Below, piece after piece: positions 1-9,039 of a stretch of DNA of 64,000 bases. Numbering within the stretch: the stretch's first letter is position 1; each line of letters opens with the position of its first letter. This DNA is from Verrucomicrobiota bacterium. GTDB lineage: Bacteria > Verrucomicrobiota > Verrucomicrobiia > Limisphaerales > VHDF01. The notes below the pieces were generated by a model, which saw only the letters and a list, made by a program, of their open reading frames with translations, had not been told where the DNA came from and made no database searches. The translations under genes and the position numbers were made by a program. The stretch lies in the NCBI GenBank assembly GCA_016871495.1, contig VHDF01000005.1:1-64000 (forward strand), given 5' to 3'.

Positions 1-165
1 AGCGCAAACGACCTCGCAGTTGCCCAAGGGCCGTCCGCCAACCCGTCACCGGCTGGCCACGCCTGCGACGAAACCAGTCGATCTGCGCGCCCATCGAGTT
101 CCGCATTATCTGAGCACTTTAACCCCATGGAATTTCCGAAAGGCATTAGGGCTAGCGCCTTTGTG

Positions 166-465
166 TCACATCCACAGGGGAGGGTGTCTGTCTCTAGGCT
201 GATACTTCCATGGCCAATCTTCCGGGCGCGAACACAATCCTTGCCGCACCGGATTTTGCAGGATGTAACTGGTCTTCTCATCAAATTGATGGTGATCGCG
301 CAGGCGATGATCGAAAAAATCGCGTTGCCACGACACCCGCGCGGTTCGTGCCAAGTAACGTTTCCATTTCCCGATCGTTGGTTGCAGTCCGGCCTCGCGC
401 GGGAACGACAAGACTCCACTGAATTGCCGATTCGAGGTTGAATCAAATCCTCTCGAATTCGCATG
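166..465 (-). pseudogene. REP-associated tyrosine transposase (RAYT) remnant, C-terminal half
   Basis: The minus frame is open from 465 to a stop at 166 and encodes the C-terminal part of a Y1/RAYT transposase. The segment WQRDFFDHRLR, followed by a YILQNPVRQGL helix and EDWPWKY, is the typical end of this family (usual form: WQ..FFDHRLR...YI..NPVRAGL...EDWPY). The N-terminal half with the HUH metal motif is absent: a TGA stands in frame at 466-468 and the sequence beyond lacks the family pattern. RAYTs are thought to act on REP palindromes, and several REP-like palindromes occur in this window. It is probably a dead fragment with no product. Confidence 0.75.
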
Positions 466-503
466 TCACGGTCACAGGGTGAAGGCTCGATTTCCGTTGC
501 ACT

Positions 504-779
504 GTGCGAAACGTCCTCCTCATTCTGGCCGCTGTGATCATGATGGCCGCCTCGCTGTATTGGCTGGCCTCGGGGGGGCATCGCGGATGGTCTCAAACCC
601 GCGTCCCGGTCAAAACCGTCGATGAGGTCACGGGGTTGGAAGGCATCACTTACGATGAGCGTTTCGTGCCGGGCCTTGATTTCCTGGGCGCCTCCGCGCT
701 GGCCGCGGGTGTGCTGGCTTTGGCGTCCCGCTTTCTGAAACCTCAATCCACTCCCACTCGTCATCCAACCCTGTTATGA
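504..779 (+). CDS. Small two-helix membrane protein upstream of YceI
   Basis: A 91-residue protein starting with GTG. Residues about 3-23 form a hydrophobic signal anchor (LLILAAVIMMAASLYWLA) and about 58-75 a second hydrophobic stretch (FLGASALAAGVLALASRFL). I see no enzymatic motif. Its stop overlaps the start of the following YceI gene (ATGA, 4 nt), so the two are almost certainly co-translated and may work together in the envelope. No family is recognised. The absence of an obvious Shine-Dalgarno sequence makes the exact start uncertain. Confidence 0.65.
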   Translation: MRNVLLILAAVIMMAASLYWLASGGHRGWSQTRVPVKTVDEVTGLEGITYDERFVPGLDFLGASALAAGVLALASRFLKPQSTPTRHPTLL

Positions 780-1387
780 AAAATGTTCTCATCGCCTTGG
801 TCGCTTTCCTGGCCTTGAATCCTCAAGCCCGCGCGGCTTCCCAAGTGTTCGACTTCAAGGATCCCAAGGGCGTCAACAATGCAGTGTTCAAACTGGACGC
901 CCCGCTGGAGGCGATCAACGGCAGCGCCCATGGAATTTCTGGCAGCGTCACGTTTGATCCGCAGAACCCCGCTGCCATCCAGGGCCGCATTCTCGTCGCC
1001 ACCGCGTCGATGCAAGTGCCGAATCCCGTCATGAAAGAACACCTGCATGGCGCTCAATGGATGGATTCGGCCAAGCACGCGGAGATGAAATTCGAGGCGA
1101 AGTCACTCAAGAACCTGAAATCCAGCGGCGATACTCACGCGGGGGACTTGACCGGAGAGCTCACCCTCAAAGGGGTCACCCGGTCCGTCTCCGCGCCCGT
1201 CAAACTGACCTTTTTGAAAGACAAGCTCGGGCAGCGCGTGCCCAATCTCAAAGGAGATCTCCTGGTCATCCGCTCCCAGTTCACGATCAAGCGGACGGAT
1301 TTCGGCATCAATCCCGCCGCGCCTCAGGACAAGGTCTCGGACGAGATCGAAATCACGCTCAGCATTGCCGGTGCCTCCGCCCGGTGA
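776..1387 (+). CDS. YceI family periplasmic protein
   Basis: A 203-residue secreted protein. Residues 1-20 form a signal peptide ending in ARA-A. The mature part has the YceI lipocalin-like fold signature: VFKLDAPLEAINGSAHGISGS, then MKEHLHGAQWMDSAKHAEMKF, then ELTLKGVTRSVSAPV, and a final FGINPAAPQDKVSDEIEI. YceI proteins bind isoprenoid or amphiphilic ligands in a beta-barrel. The length is normal for the family. It overlaps the upstream small membrane-protein gene by 4 nt, suggesting a two-gene unit. The ligand cannot be told from sequence. Confidence 0.9.
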   Translation: MKNVLIALVAFLALNPQARAASQVFDFKDPKGVNNAVFKLDAPLEAINGSAHGISGSVTFDPQNPAAIQGRILVATASMQVPNPVMKEHLHGAQWMDSAKHAEMKFEAKSLKNLKSSGDTHAGDLTGELTLKGVTRSVSAPVKLTFLKDKLGQRVPNLKGDLLVIRSQFTIKRTDFGINPAAPQDKVSDEIEITLSIAGASAR

Positions 1388-1420
1388 GGGTGAGGGGCTC
1401 GGGTTGAATTCCTGGAATGG

Positions 1421-2791
1421 TCAATGCGCTGACGCCGGTTGGACGTAGCTCTTTCCGCGATATTTTTTGGCTGCAAAGACATAAAGAATCGCGGTCACCA
1501 ACATGGCCCCTGCGAAAAAGAGGAAATAATCAGGCCCCTGCAGCTTGGTGGTTTTATCCGGGTTCTGGATGAACCAGTTCACTCCGGCGGTAAAGGCATT
1601 CCCAAGGGAAATCGACAGCAGATAGATCGAGAGCGCCACAGATTTCAGGCTGGGGGGCGCCTGGGTGTAGGAGAACTCCAGATGAGTAATCGACACCATG
1701 ATTTCGCCCATGGTCAGGATGACGAAGGCCAGGATTTGCCACCAGATCGTGGGGCGTTCGCCCGCCACGATGCGGGATTCGATCCAGGCTGGAATGAGAA
1801 AGGCCACCACGGTCAGGAACAGCCCCAAGCCGATTTTGCGCAGGGGGGTGAGGGGGAAAACCCGGTTCAAGGCGGGATAGATCACATAGGAGAACAGGGG
1901 AATCATGATCAGAATGAAGACGGGATTCGCCGTTTGAATCTGGGCCGAGAGGACTTCCCTCCCGAAAATGACGCGGTCCATTTTGTCGGCCTGCACGACC
2001 CAGGACGAAAAATTCTGCTGCCAAATGGCCCAGAACATGGCCACGAACGGCACCAGGACGAGCAGATTCATCAAGGCCCGGCGCCCCTCGGTTCCGGTGA
2101 GATCCGCCCAGAATCGTTCCCGGGCCGGAGGCACATGTACCATCGCCCGGCGCCCCATCCAAAACACGACGGTGGCCAGCAGCATCAGCACGCCAGGGGT
2201 TCCAAACGCAACCCTGGGTCCGAAGCGATCGAGCAGGTAGGGTATCATGATCGTGGACACCGCGGATCCGAAATTGATCGAGAAATAGAACCAGCCAAAA
2301 ACTTTGGGCAGCAGATGCTGGTTTTTGTCTCCGAATTGATCCCCGACATTCGCGGAAACACACGGCTTGATGCCCCCCGCGCCGATCGCGATCAGGCCCA
2401 AACCCACACACAACCCAAGGCGCGTTTCGTCCAAGGACAGCGCGAAATGGCCGAAGCAATACACGATGGAAAGCGCCATGATGGTGCGATATTTGCCCCA
2501 GATGGCGTCTGACAAGATCGCACCCACGATCGGCAGGAAATACGCGGCCGTGACAAACATGTGATAATTTGTTTTGGCCTCTTCCGGGGTCATGGGGCTG
2601 GGACGGCCTTGAGCATCGAGCAGGGCGTTGCTGATCATGAACGGAACCAAAATGGAGTTCATGCCGTAGTAACTGAACCGCTCCGCAGCCTCATTCCCGA
2701 TGATGAACGGAATCGCTGGGGGCATTCCCGAAGTAGCCACCGGGGTGGTACGATAAGAAGCGCTGGACATGCCCTCAGCGTAGGCGTCCAC
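1421..2791 (-). CDS. POT/PTR2 family proton-coupled oligopeptide transporter
   Basis: A 456-residue inner-membrane MFS protein. Near the N-terminus it carries the POT motif NEAAERFSYYGMNSILV; the ExxER part is the proton-coupling motif. The second PTR2 signature, GAGGIKPCVSANVGDQF, lies around residue 140. The remaining sequence is a run of hydrophobic helices consistent with 12-14 TM segments. It should import di- and tripeptides with protons. A second ATG seven codons in (2770) could be the true start. It stands alone and converges with the YceI gene. The plus-strand reading across it is a shadow. Confidence 0.93.
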   Translation of the reverse strand: MDAYAEGMSSASYRTTPVATSGMPPAIPFIIGNEAAERFSYYGMNSILVPFMISNALLDAQGRPSPMTPEEAKTNYHMFVTAAYFLPIVGAILSDAIWGKYRTIMALSIVYCFGHFALSLDETRLGLCVGLGLIAIGAGGIKPCVSANVGDQFGDKNQHLLPKVFGWFYFSINFGSAVSTIMIPYLLDRFGPRVAFGTPGVLMLLATVVFWMGRRAMVHVPPARERFWADLTGTEGRRALMNLLVLVPFVAMFWAIWQQNFSSWVVQADKMDRVIFGREVLSAQIQTANPVFILIMIPLFSYVIYPALNRVFPLTPLRKIGLGLFLTVVAFLIPAWIESRIVAGERPTIWWQILAFVILTMGEIMVSITHLEFSYTQAPPSLKSVALSIYLLSISLGNAFTAGVNWFIQNPDKTTKLQGPDYFLFFAGAMLVTAILYVFAAKKYRGKSYVQPASAH

Positions 2792-2828
2792 CCGGACCCC
2801 GGGCCAGGAAGAATTTGATCCGGCCCTC

Positions 2829-2950
2829 GGAGCGCGGCTGTGTCCGAAGGATCAGCCGCAGCAATGTTGCCTGGCACGAGTTCGTCGATTGTTCCTCCCG
2901 CGTCGAGACCGCGACCCGCTGCGGCTGGCTTTCAGCACAGCCGCGCTCCG
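2829..2950. repeat. Paired REP-like palindromes (inverted repeat element)
   Basis: GGAGCGCGGCTGTG with AGCCGCAGC (2829-2862) faces its inverse, GCTGCGGCTGG with CACAGCCGCGCTCC (2918-2950). The whole thus forms a BIME-like inverted pair separated by about 55 nt. The same unit recurs singly at 6653, 31350, 48990 and 62790. The region 2792-3259 upstream of leuD has no gene; a further small palindrome (GCGGAGCGCGGCATTCACGCCGC) lies at about 3060-3083. Confidence 0.75.
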
Positions 2951-3259
2951 AACGCGTCCCGGTTGTGAGAGGGACAAAGGCGACGAATTGGAACATGACC
3001 GCGCGGTTCAGGGCTGGGAGGTTCGATCGATGCTGATCCGGTTCATGGACAATTTGTTTTGCGGAGCGCGGCATTCACGCCGCATCCGGGTGTGTAGTCG
3101 AGCGCGGGTGGCGCTTCCGAGGGGGGTGGTTAAGCGCGAGGGAATGATGGCGCCGTTGGGAGGCTGCGCGGTAGGTGGAGTTCGACCTGGTCGGATAGGC
3201 GGAAACTGAATCGCCGTTTCAAGGTTGAATTGCCTCTGGTCAATCCTCAAAGTTCCGCC

Positions 3260-3814
3260 ATGAAGTCTGTCTATTCCGGCCCGGCTTATGTCGTTCAGGA
3301 CAACATCGACACGGATCAAATCATTCCGGCGCAATACTTGAATCTCATTCCCACCCTCCCGGAGGAGTATGAGAAACTGGGCAGTTACGCGATGATCGGG
3401 TTGCCCGAATCGCTCTATCCCATCCGGTTCGTGGCCGAAGGCAAACTCGACACCGACTACCCGATCATCATCGCGGGACGGAATTTCGGATGCGGAAGTT
3501 CGCGCGAACATGCGCCGATCGCGTTGGGCTCGGCCAGCACCCGGATCATTGTGGCGGAAAGCTTCGCGCGGATTTTCTTCCGCAATTGTGTGGCCACCGG
3601 CGAACTTTACCCTTGCGAGCTGACCTCCCGCCTGTGCGAGAGAGTGAAGACGGGGGATCGCGTCACGGTGGATCTCGATCAAGCCACCGTCACCCTGGCT
3701 GCCACCGGCGAGGTCATCGCGCTCAAATCGCTGGGCGATGTGCGTCCGGTGGTGGATGCCGGCGGGCTCTTCAATTTTGCGCGCAAAAGCGGTATGATTC
3801 CCGCTGCGACCTGA
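3260..3814 (+). CDS. leuD: 3-isopropylmalate dehydratase small subunit
   Basis: A 184-residue LeuD-type swivel-domain protein, counted from the ATG at 3260 (MKSVYSGPAYV). The diagnostic aconitase small-subunit segment GRNFGCGSSREHAPIAL is present, as is DNIDTDQIIPAQYL near the N-terminus. With LeuC it isomerises 2- and 3-isopropylmalate in leucine synthesis. No leuC or other leucine gene is in the window, so the partner subunit must be elsewhere; the homologous homoaconitase or methylsuccinate-type small subunits cannot be excluded. A TTG 30 nt upstream is in frame, but the ATG is preferred because family alignments begin there. Confidence 0.9.
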   Translation: MKSVYSGPAYVVQDNIDTDQIIPAQYLNLIPTLPEEYEKLGSYAMIGLPESLYPIRFVAEGKLDTDYPIIIAGRNFGCGSSREHAPIALGSASTRIIVAESFARIFFRNCVATGELYPCELTSRLCERVKTGDRVTVDLDQATVTLAATGEVIALKSLGDVRPVVDAGGLFNFARKSGMIPAAT

Positions 3815-3907
3815 TCCAGGATGGAATAGCACGGCTTGAATCGATCAGGCCGCGCGTTTCGACTGCCGCGCCCATTTTGGTTTCAACTGAGACCCCCAGA
3901 TCATTGC

Positions 3908-5038
3908 ATGCCCACACCCGCACCATTCCATCCGCCCATCCGCCTGCTCATGGGACCCGGCCCGAGCAACGTCGCGCCTTCGGTGCTTCAATCGCTGGCC
4001 ATGCCGGTGCTCGGACATTTGGATCCGGTTTTTGTATCCATGATGGACGAGATCAAAGCCATGCTTCGCGAAGTCTTTCGGACCCGGAACGAAATGACCT
4101 TTCCGGTGAGCGGCACGGGCAGCGCGGGCATGGAGTTTTGTTTCGTCAATTTGATCGAGCCCGGAGACGAGGTGGTGATCGGTGTGAACGGCGTGTTTGG
4201 CACGCGGATGGTTGAAGTCGCCCAGCGCTGTGGAGCGAACGTCGTCAAAGTCGAAGCGCCCTGGGGCGAGATCATTCCGAAGGACTCCGTGGCGCAGGCC
4301 CTCCGTGGCCGCAAACCCAAGCTGGTTGCGATCGTCCATGCGGAAACCTCGACCGGAGCCCTGACGCCGGTGGAGGAGATTTCAAAAATGGCTCGCGAGT
4401 CGGGCGCGTTGATGCTGATCGACACGGTCACTTCGTTGGGCGGATGTCCGGTGGATCTCGACGCGTGGGGGATCGACGCGGTCTACAGCGGAACTCAGAA
4501 ATGCTTGAGCTGTCCTCCCGGGCTGGCCCCGGTGTCGTTGGGGCCGCGCGCCATGGAGGCGGCCACGCGCCGAAAGAGCAAGGTTCAAAGCTGGTATCTC
4601 GATGTGAATTTGCTCTCGTCTTATTGGGGGCAGGAGCGGGTTTATCATCACACGGCGCCGATCTCGATGAACTACGCTTTGCACGAGGCTTTGCGGGTGG
4701 TTTTGGAGGAGGGATTGGAAGCGCGCTGGCGGCGGCATCGCGAACAACATGAGCGGCTGAGAGCGGGGTTGGAGGCCTTGCGGTTGTCGATCGTGTCCCA
4801 AGCGGGCCACCAGTTATGGCAATTGAACGCGGTGGGCGTGCCGGCGGGAGTGGACGAAGCGGCGGTGCGTAAGAAGCTGTTGGTGGAGCATGGCATCGAA
4901 GTGGGAGCGGGGCTTGGGCCGTTGAAGGGGAAGATATGGCGTTTGGGATTGATGGGGGAAACCAGCCGACCCGAACACGTCGATCGGTTCTTGAAAGCCT
5001 TTGGCCAGGTTCTCGCGGAAGCGGGTTACCGGCCCTGA
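3908..5038 (+). CDS. Class V aminotransferase (alanine/serine-glyoxylate type)
   Basis: A 376-residue PLP enzyme of the AGXT/SgaA branch. It opens with [16 protein letters not shown], a hallmark of alanine- or serine-glyoxylate aminotransferases. The PLP-binding lysine lies in [18 protein letters not shown], and an aspartate sits in [10 protein letters not shown]. It should move an amino group from alanine or serine to glyoxylate. I chose the ATG at 3908, just before the family's conserved start, rather than an upstream in-frame codon at 3836. The following amino-acid permease begins 16 nt after the stop, or overlaps it if the earlier TTG is used, suggesting linked uptake and transamination. 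Confidence 0.9.
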   Translation: MPTPAPFHPPIRLLMGPGPSNVAPSVLQSLAMPVLGHLDPVFVSMMDEIKAMLREVFRTRNEMTFPVSGTGSAGMEFCFVNLIEPGDEVVIGVNGVFGTRMVEVAQRCGANVVKVEAPWGEIIPKDSVAQALRGRKPKLVAIVHAETSTGALTPVEEISKMARESGALMLIDTVTSLGGCPVDLDAWGIDAVYSGTQKCLSCPPGLAPVSLGPRAMEAATRRKSKVQSWYLDVNLLSSYWGQERVYHHTAPISMNYALHEALRVVLEEGLEARWRRHREQHERLRAGLEALRLSIVSQAGHQLWQLNAVGVPAGVDEAAVRKKLLVEHGIEVGAGLGPLKGKIWRLGLMGETSRPEHVDRFLKAFGQVLAEAGYRP

Positions 5039-5054
5039 ATCCGTTTCCGCGTCT

Positions 5055-6467
5055 GTGAGCCCGGTTCCCGCGCCCCAGACCCCCGCCTCGGAAACGGAAG
5101 GCGCGAAGGCGCCGCGTTTCGGCTTGTTTCAAGCCACCGCCCTGAACATGGCCAACATGATCGGGGTGGGGCCTTTCATCACGATCCCGGCCCTGATGAG
5201 TTGCGTGGGGGAGGGTGGTCCTCAGGCGATGATTGGCTGGTTCATCGCGCTGATGATCACGATTCCCGATGGGTTGGTTTGGAGTGAGTTGGGCGCGGCG
5301 ATGCCGGGTTCCGGAGGGACGTACCGGTACTTGCGCGAAGGATTCGGGCCTTCGCGATGGGGCGGTTTCATGGCGTTCCTTTTCATCTGGCAGTTCATTT
5401 TGAGCGGCCCGTTGGAGGTGGCGACCGCATTCGCGGGCATTCGCCAATACCTTGTCTTTTTGTGGCCGGAGATGAGTCCCGCCATGCGCAACGCGATTCC
5501 CGTGCTGGTGGGCATCGTCGCGATCTTTTTGCTTTATCGCAGAATTTCACATGTGGCTTGGATCACGGTCGCGCTTTGGACCGGGGTGATGATCACGGTG
5601 GGGGCGGTGCTGATTTCCGGGGTGCCTCATTTCCACATCAACCGGGTGAAGGACTTTCCGCCCGGGGCGTTCACGCTGAGTCCCGAGTTTTTCATCGGAC
5701 TGGCCGCGGCGACGCGGATTGGCATTTACGATTATCTCGGCTATTACAACGTGTGCTACATCGCGCATGAAGTGAGGGATCCCGGCCGGGTGATTCCCCG
5801 GTCGATTTTGATCAGCATCGTGCTCGTGGCGATGATTTACGTCGGAATCAATCTGGCCATCATCGGAACGATCTCCTGGCGCGAGTTTGTGCCGGCGACG
5901 GACCCGCCGGCGCCGATCGCTTCCTGGCTGATCGAGCGTGTGCATGGGAAGACGGCGGCTTCCTGGTTCACGTGGCTGGTGATTTGGACCGCGTTCGGCT
6001 CGATCTTTGCGCTGATCCTGGGGTATTCCCGCATCCCTTACGCGGCGGCTCAAGACGGGACCTTTTTCAAATGGTTCGGCGGGTTGCATCCGGAGGGAGG
6101 TTTTCCCCATCGGTCATTGCTGGTGTTGGGCGGCATTTCGGTGGTCTGTGCGTATTTGCCATTGATGGCCTTGATTGACGCCCTGATTACGACGCGTGTG
6201 GTGGTTCAGTTCATGGGTCAAATCGTGGCTTTGGTCCTGTTGAGAAGGATGGCACCGCAGATGAAGCGTCCATTCCGAATGTGGCTTTATCCCTGGCCCG
6301 CGGGCTTGGCTCTCTTGGGCTGGACTTACATCTTGGTGACCACCAAGCCGCAGTGGTTGGTGGGGGGGCTCATCGCCTTGGTGGTGGGGGCACTCGCGTT
6401 TTTGCTCCGCGCGTCCGTGAGAAAGGAATGGCCGTTTGCGGTTGGCGAAGCGCCGCCCAACTCCTAG
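5055..6467 (+). CDS. APC superfamily amino acid permease
   Basis: About 470 residues with some twelve hydrophobic segments. The APC-type first helix FQATALNMANMIGVGPFITIP and the second-helix region GLVWSELGAAMPGSGGTYRYL are clear (the E-L-G/A-AMP-GG-Y pattern). It is an inner-membrane amino-acid transporter of unknown substrate. GTG 5055 is used as start; an in-frame TTG at 5001 would add 18 residues and overlap the aminotransferase gene by 38 nt. Neither has a convincing Shine-Dalgarno. Pairing with the aminotransferase suggests alanine, serine or glycine as cargo (inference). Confidence 0.88.
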   Translation: MSPVPAPQTPASETEGAKAPRFGLFQATALNMANMIGVGPFITIPALMSCVGEGGPQAMIGWFIALMITIPDGLVWSELGAAMPGSGGTYRYLREGFGPSRWGGFMAFLFIWQFILSGPLEVATAFAGIRQYLVFLWPEMSPAMRNAIPVLVGIVAIFLLYRRISHVAWITVALWTGVMITVGAVLISGVPHFHINRVKDFPPGAFTLSPEFFIGLAAATRIGIYDYLGYYNVCYIAHEVRDPGRVIPRSILISIVLVAMIYVGINLAIIGTISWREFVPATDPPAPIASWLIERVHGKTAASWFTWLVIWTAFGSIFALILGYSRIPYAAAQDGTFFKWFGGLHPEGGFPHRSLLVLGGISVVCAYLPLMALIDALITTRVVVQFMGQIVALVLLRRMAPQMKRPFRMWLYPWPAGLALLGWTYILVTTKPQWLVGGLIALVVGALAFLLRASVRKEWPFAVGEAPPNS

Positions 6468-6652
6468 CCCGGAAATTTCAGGCTTGTTCCGCGACTGGGA
6501 ATTTCCGGGCGAGGGCCGGGGCTGAGCATTCAAATCTCGAGGGTTCAAACGGTGCGGATTTCCGAGGCGCGGCTGGATCGGAAGGGTCTGCCGCAGCGCT
6601 TGGCTTTCATGATGGGGATGGAAGGTTCGCAGGGCCAGTGCCATGTGGAGGT

Positions 6653-6832
6653 GCTGCGGCTGATGCTTCGCACACAGCCGCGCTCCGAAAGCGTCCCCAA
6701 GAGCGATGCCGGATACGACCCACCCCTTGCTGATGCCCCCGCGCCGGGCGGTGCATCTGCAAGTTGCCAGGGCGCGCCGTTCACGGCGCTGCCGCGCGCA
6801 GCACCGACTACCTGCGGATGCACCGCGCGCCA
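6653..6832. repeat. REP-like unit plus a second palindromic repeat between permease and anchored-protein genes
   Basis: Positions 6653-6692 carry GCTGCGGCTG...CACAGCCGCGCTCC, the same palindrome as at 2829-2950. Positions 6770-6832 carry another family with the core GGGCGCGCCGTTCACGGCGC, also found at 35367 and, inverted, near 24745 and 35520. Apart from these repeats, nothing is seen in the 415-nt gap 6468-6882. Confidence 0.65.
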
Positions 6833-6882
6833 GGTTGGAATTGCGATTGTGCTTGGGCTGAGGTTTTGGCACGGTAGCAGAC

Positions 6883-8547
6883 GTGAAGCCCTCCGTAGAT
6901 CGCTTTGCGACGCGGCACGTCTTCCTCGCTGGAATAGCCCTCGGGTCTGTCTTTGCCGGGCTCACATTGGGTGTCTGGAATGGGAACCTTTTAGGCGGGA
7001 GAGATGGTTCGCGGGAGGTTGCCGCGCAACTCGTTCAAGAAAGGGCGGATAGCCGGGAACGCCCGGTCTCAAAATCTTCCGGTGAGGCCGTGGAAGGAGA
7101 ACATTCCTTGGCTCAATTCAAGCGTTGGCTGTATTCGATCCCACCGGGAACTGCCTTGACCGAGTTGACCCCCGAGCTCTCCGCGCGCCTGGCTCGGGTG
7201 TCGAAGGATGAACTGCCGCGAGTCCTGGAGTGGACAGCCGGAGTCGAGCGAGGCGATCTCAAACGCCTGTTGCTAGTCTTGCTGATGGACCGGTGGCCGG
7301 TTCGGCAGCGTGACGAGGCTTTGGCTATGGCGGGACTCATGCCGGACTCGAGGTCCGCGCGATCCACTTTGATCGCTCTGCTTGAACATCGTTCCGAGTC
7401 GGACTGGGAGGGAGCGGCGCGGTGGGTGCGGAGGGTTTCGGACGACGGGCTCAGGCGGCGTGGCGCCGAGGCGGTGCTGCTCGTGCTGGCGGCGAGAGAG
7501 CCTGAACAGGCCATGGAATGGATCGAGACGTTCAACCTCAAGGGAGGAGTCGCGGGAGTCCGAGAAGGCGTCTTCCGACGATGGCTGCTGTCCACTCCGG
7601 AGCGTGCCCTTGCGTGGTGGTTGCGCCCCTCGGAGACTTTGGAACCTGTGGAACGATCGCGCTTGCTGGCCTCGGCCGTCGATCTGGAATCAGAACTTCC
7701 AGTGACCGCCGCGGGCAAGGTCAGGGCGTTGAGTTACTTCGATTCCAAACGGGAAGTGCCCGAGTCGGTCAAGGCCTGGACACGGATGGATGGACCCGGC
7801 GCCTGGCGTTGGACTTCGACGATACCCGATTTTTACTCGCGAGAGAACGCCCAGTTGGCGGTGCTCGCGGGATGGGCGAGTTCCGATTTGCGGGGGGCGC
7901 TGGCGTGGACGGCGACGAAACTGGATACCGACGGGGAGATGCTGCAGTTGGCCAAGATGTTTGTGACTTTCTTGGGTGCGGAGAGTTTCGACGCTGCTGT
8001 GGATTGGACGAGGAAGATTCAGAATGCAGCCCAAAGGAACACGATTTTTCGGCAACTCGTGGAGAGTGTCGCGGAACGGAATCCTCAGGCGGCGGCGGAA
8101 TGGCTTTCGAAGCAATCCGACCCCAGCCTGGTCGAGGCGGCGATGGGGGATGTGGTGGGGCATTGGTCGAGGAAAGATCCCACGTCCGCGGCGAAGTGGG
8201 TGGAGGCGTTCCCGGAAGGCAAGATGCGAGATGAAGCGTGGCATACCGTGGCCCGCCAATGGACCTTTGAAGGACACGACCAAGCCATCGCTTGGATTGA
8301 TGCGTTGCCTCCGGGTTCGGGACGGGACAAGGCCCTTGAGGCTTATGTGGAGAGCGTGGATGGATCCCGTCCGGATCTGGCGGCGTTGTGGGCGCTGGAA
8401 ATCGATTCGCCGATCGATCGCGAGAGGTGGTTAGTGCATGCCGCCGGCCGTTGGATCCAGAAGGACCGCCACGCGGCGATGGAGTGGATCGAGCAGGCGG
8501 ATTTGCCGGAGGATGTGAAAGGGCGGTTGCTTCCGAGAGAACGTTGA
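6883..8547 (+). CDS. Membrane-anchored protein built of short tryptophan-rich helical repeats
   Basis: A 554-residue protein of no recognised family, starting with GTG. Residues about 12-32 form an N-terminal anchor (VFLAGIALGSVFAGLTLGVW). The rest is a loose tandem array, about 25-40 residues per unit, of the pattern DP..AA.W...LP.G..RD.A, for example NPQAAAEWLSKQ, DPTSAAKWVEAFPEGKMRDEA and GHDQAIAWIDALPPGSGRDKA. The units read like TPR- or HEAT-like helical hairpins, so a periplasmic scaffold or binding role is plausible. No catalytic motif is seen. Repeat DNA lies immediately upstream and may contain its promoter. Confidence 0.7.
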   Translation: MKPSVDRFATRHVFLAGIALGSVFAGLTLGVWNGNLLGGRDGSREVAAQLVQERADSRERPVSKSSGEAVEGEHSLAQFKRWLYSIPPGTALTELTPELSARLARVSKDELPRVLEWTAGVERGDLKRLLLVLLMDRWPVRQRDEALAMAGLMPDSRSARSTLIALLEHRSESDWEGAARWVRRVSDDGLRRRGAEAVLLVLAAREPEQAMEWIETFNLKGGVAGVREGVFRRWLLSTPERALAWWLRPSETLEPVERSRLLASAVDLESELPVTAAGKVRALSYFDSKREVPESVKAWTRMDGPGAWRWTSTIPDFYSRENAQLAVLAGWASSDLRGALAWTATKLDTDGEMLQLAKMFVTFLGAESFDAAVDWTRKIQNAAQRNTIFRQLVESVAERNPQAAAEWLSKQSDPSLVEAAMGDVVGHWSRKDPTSAAKWVEAFPEGKMRDEAWHTVARQWTFEGHDQAIAWIDALPPGSGRDKALEAYVESVDGSRPDLAALWALEIDSPIDRERWLVHAAGRWIQKDRHAAMEWIEQADLPEDVKGRLLPRER

Positions 8548-9039
8548 CAGGTTTCTCGGAGGGACGCCATGTTGAAGCCATGCGTCAGGCCAGGATGAGA
8601 TTTTCCGGACTTCCCGAAGTGGCTCAGAGCCGTTGCCGGCTTTGGAAGCCGTGCAAGCTTATCGGGACGGTTTGTCGGGTTTGCCGAGGAAGGAAGCGGA
8701 TGCCAAGAGCATCCCAAGCACGGAGACGCGGGGGGCAAAGGCTCGCGGGTTGAGAAAACGAGTGCCGATGTCCGAGTCCATCCGCCGCCGTGATATTTGA
8801 CGCCTGGGGATTGCGGGAATGAGCATGGATCGAGAATCGCGACACTCCACCCAGCGTCACAAATCTGCGCCCCGTGAAGGCACGCGGGCTTCATGAAAAT
8901 CCCCAACGCGTGTAGGCCGGGTCCCACGACCCGGCGCCATGCGAGGCCCCCAACCTGGGGCTATGATGGATGACGTTTTGCTTTGCCCGGCGTCATTCGC
9001 CCCTTCGGAAAAAACTTTCCCAATAGGTTGTAAGGCCGA
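8548..9039. other. Gene-free gap between convergent genes, with hairpins
   Basis: No credible coding frame. Two neat palindromes lie side by side: GCCGGGTCCCACGACCCGGC at 8916-8935 and CCCCCAACCTGGGG at 8947-8960. Neither is followed by a T-tract, so they are not classical intrinsic terminators. They could still end or stabilise transcripts of the two convergent genes, or be another repeat family. Confidence 0.45.

Noticed and set aside
1439..2512. Long plus-strand open frame across the POT transporter
   Set aside because: It is the antisense of a confidently identified transporter; its residue composition (many H, R, Q, G) is that of a high-GC shadow.
6866..6885. TGGCACGGTAGCAG as a sigma-54 promoter before the anchored protein
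   Set aside because: The -12 TTGC element is missing at the required spacing.
8388..8860. Small open frames after the anchored protein gene
   Set aside because: No start context, no protein-like composition and no homology that I can recognise; the region contains hairpins only.
8916..8960. Hairpins as intrinsic terminators
   Set aside because: No T-tract follows either stem on either strand.
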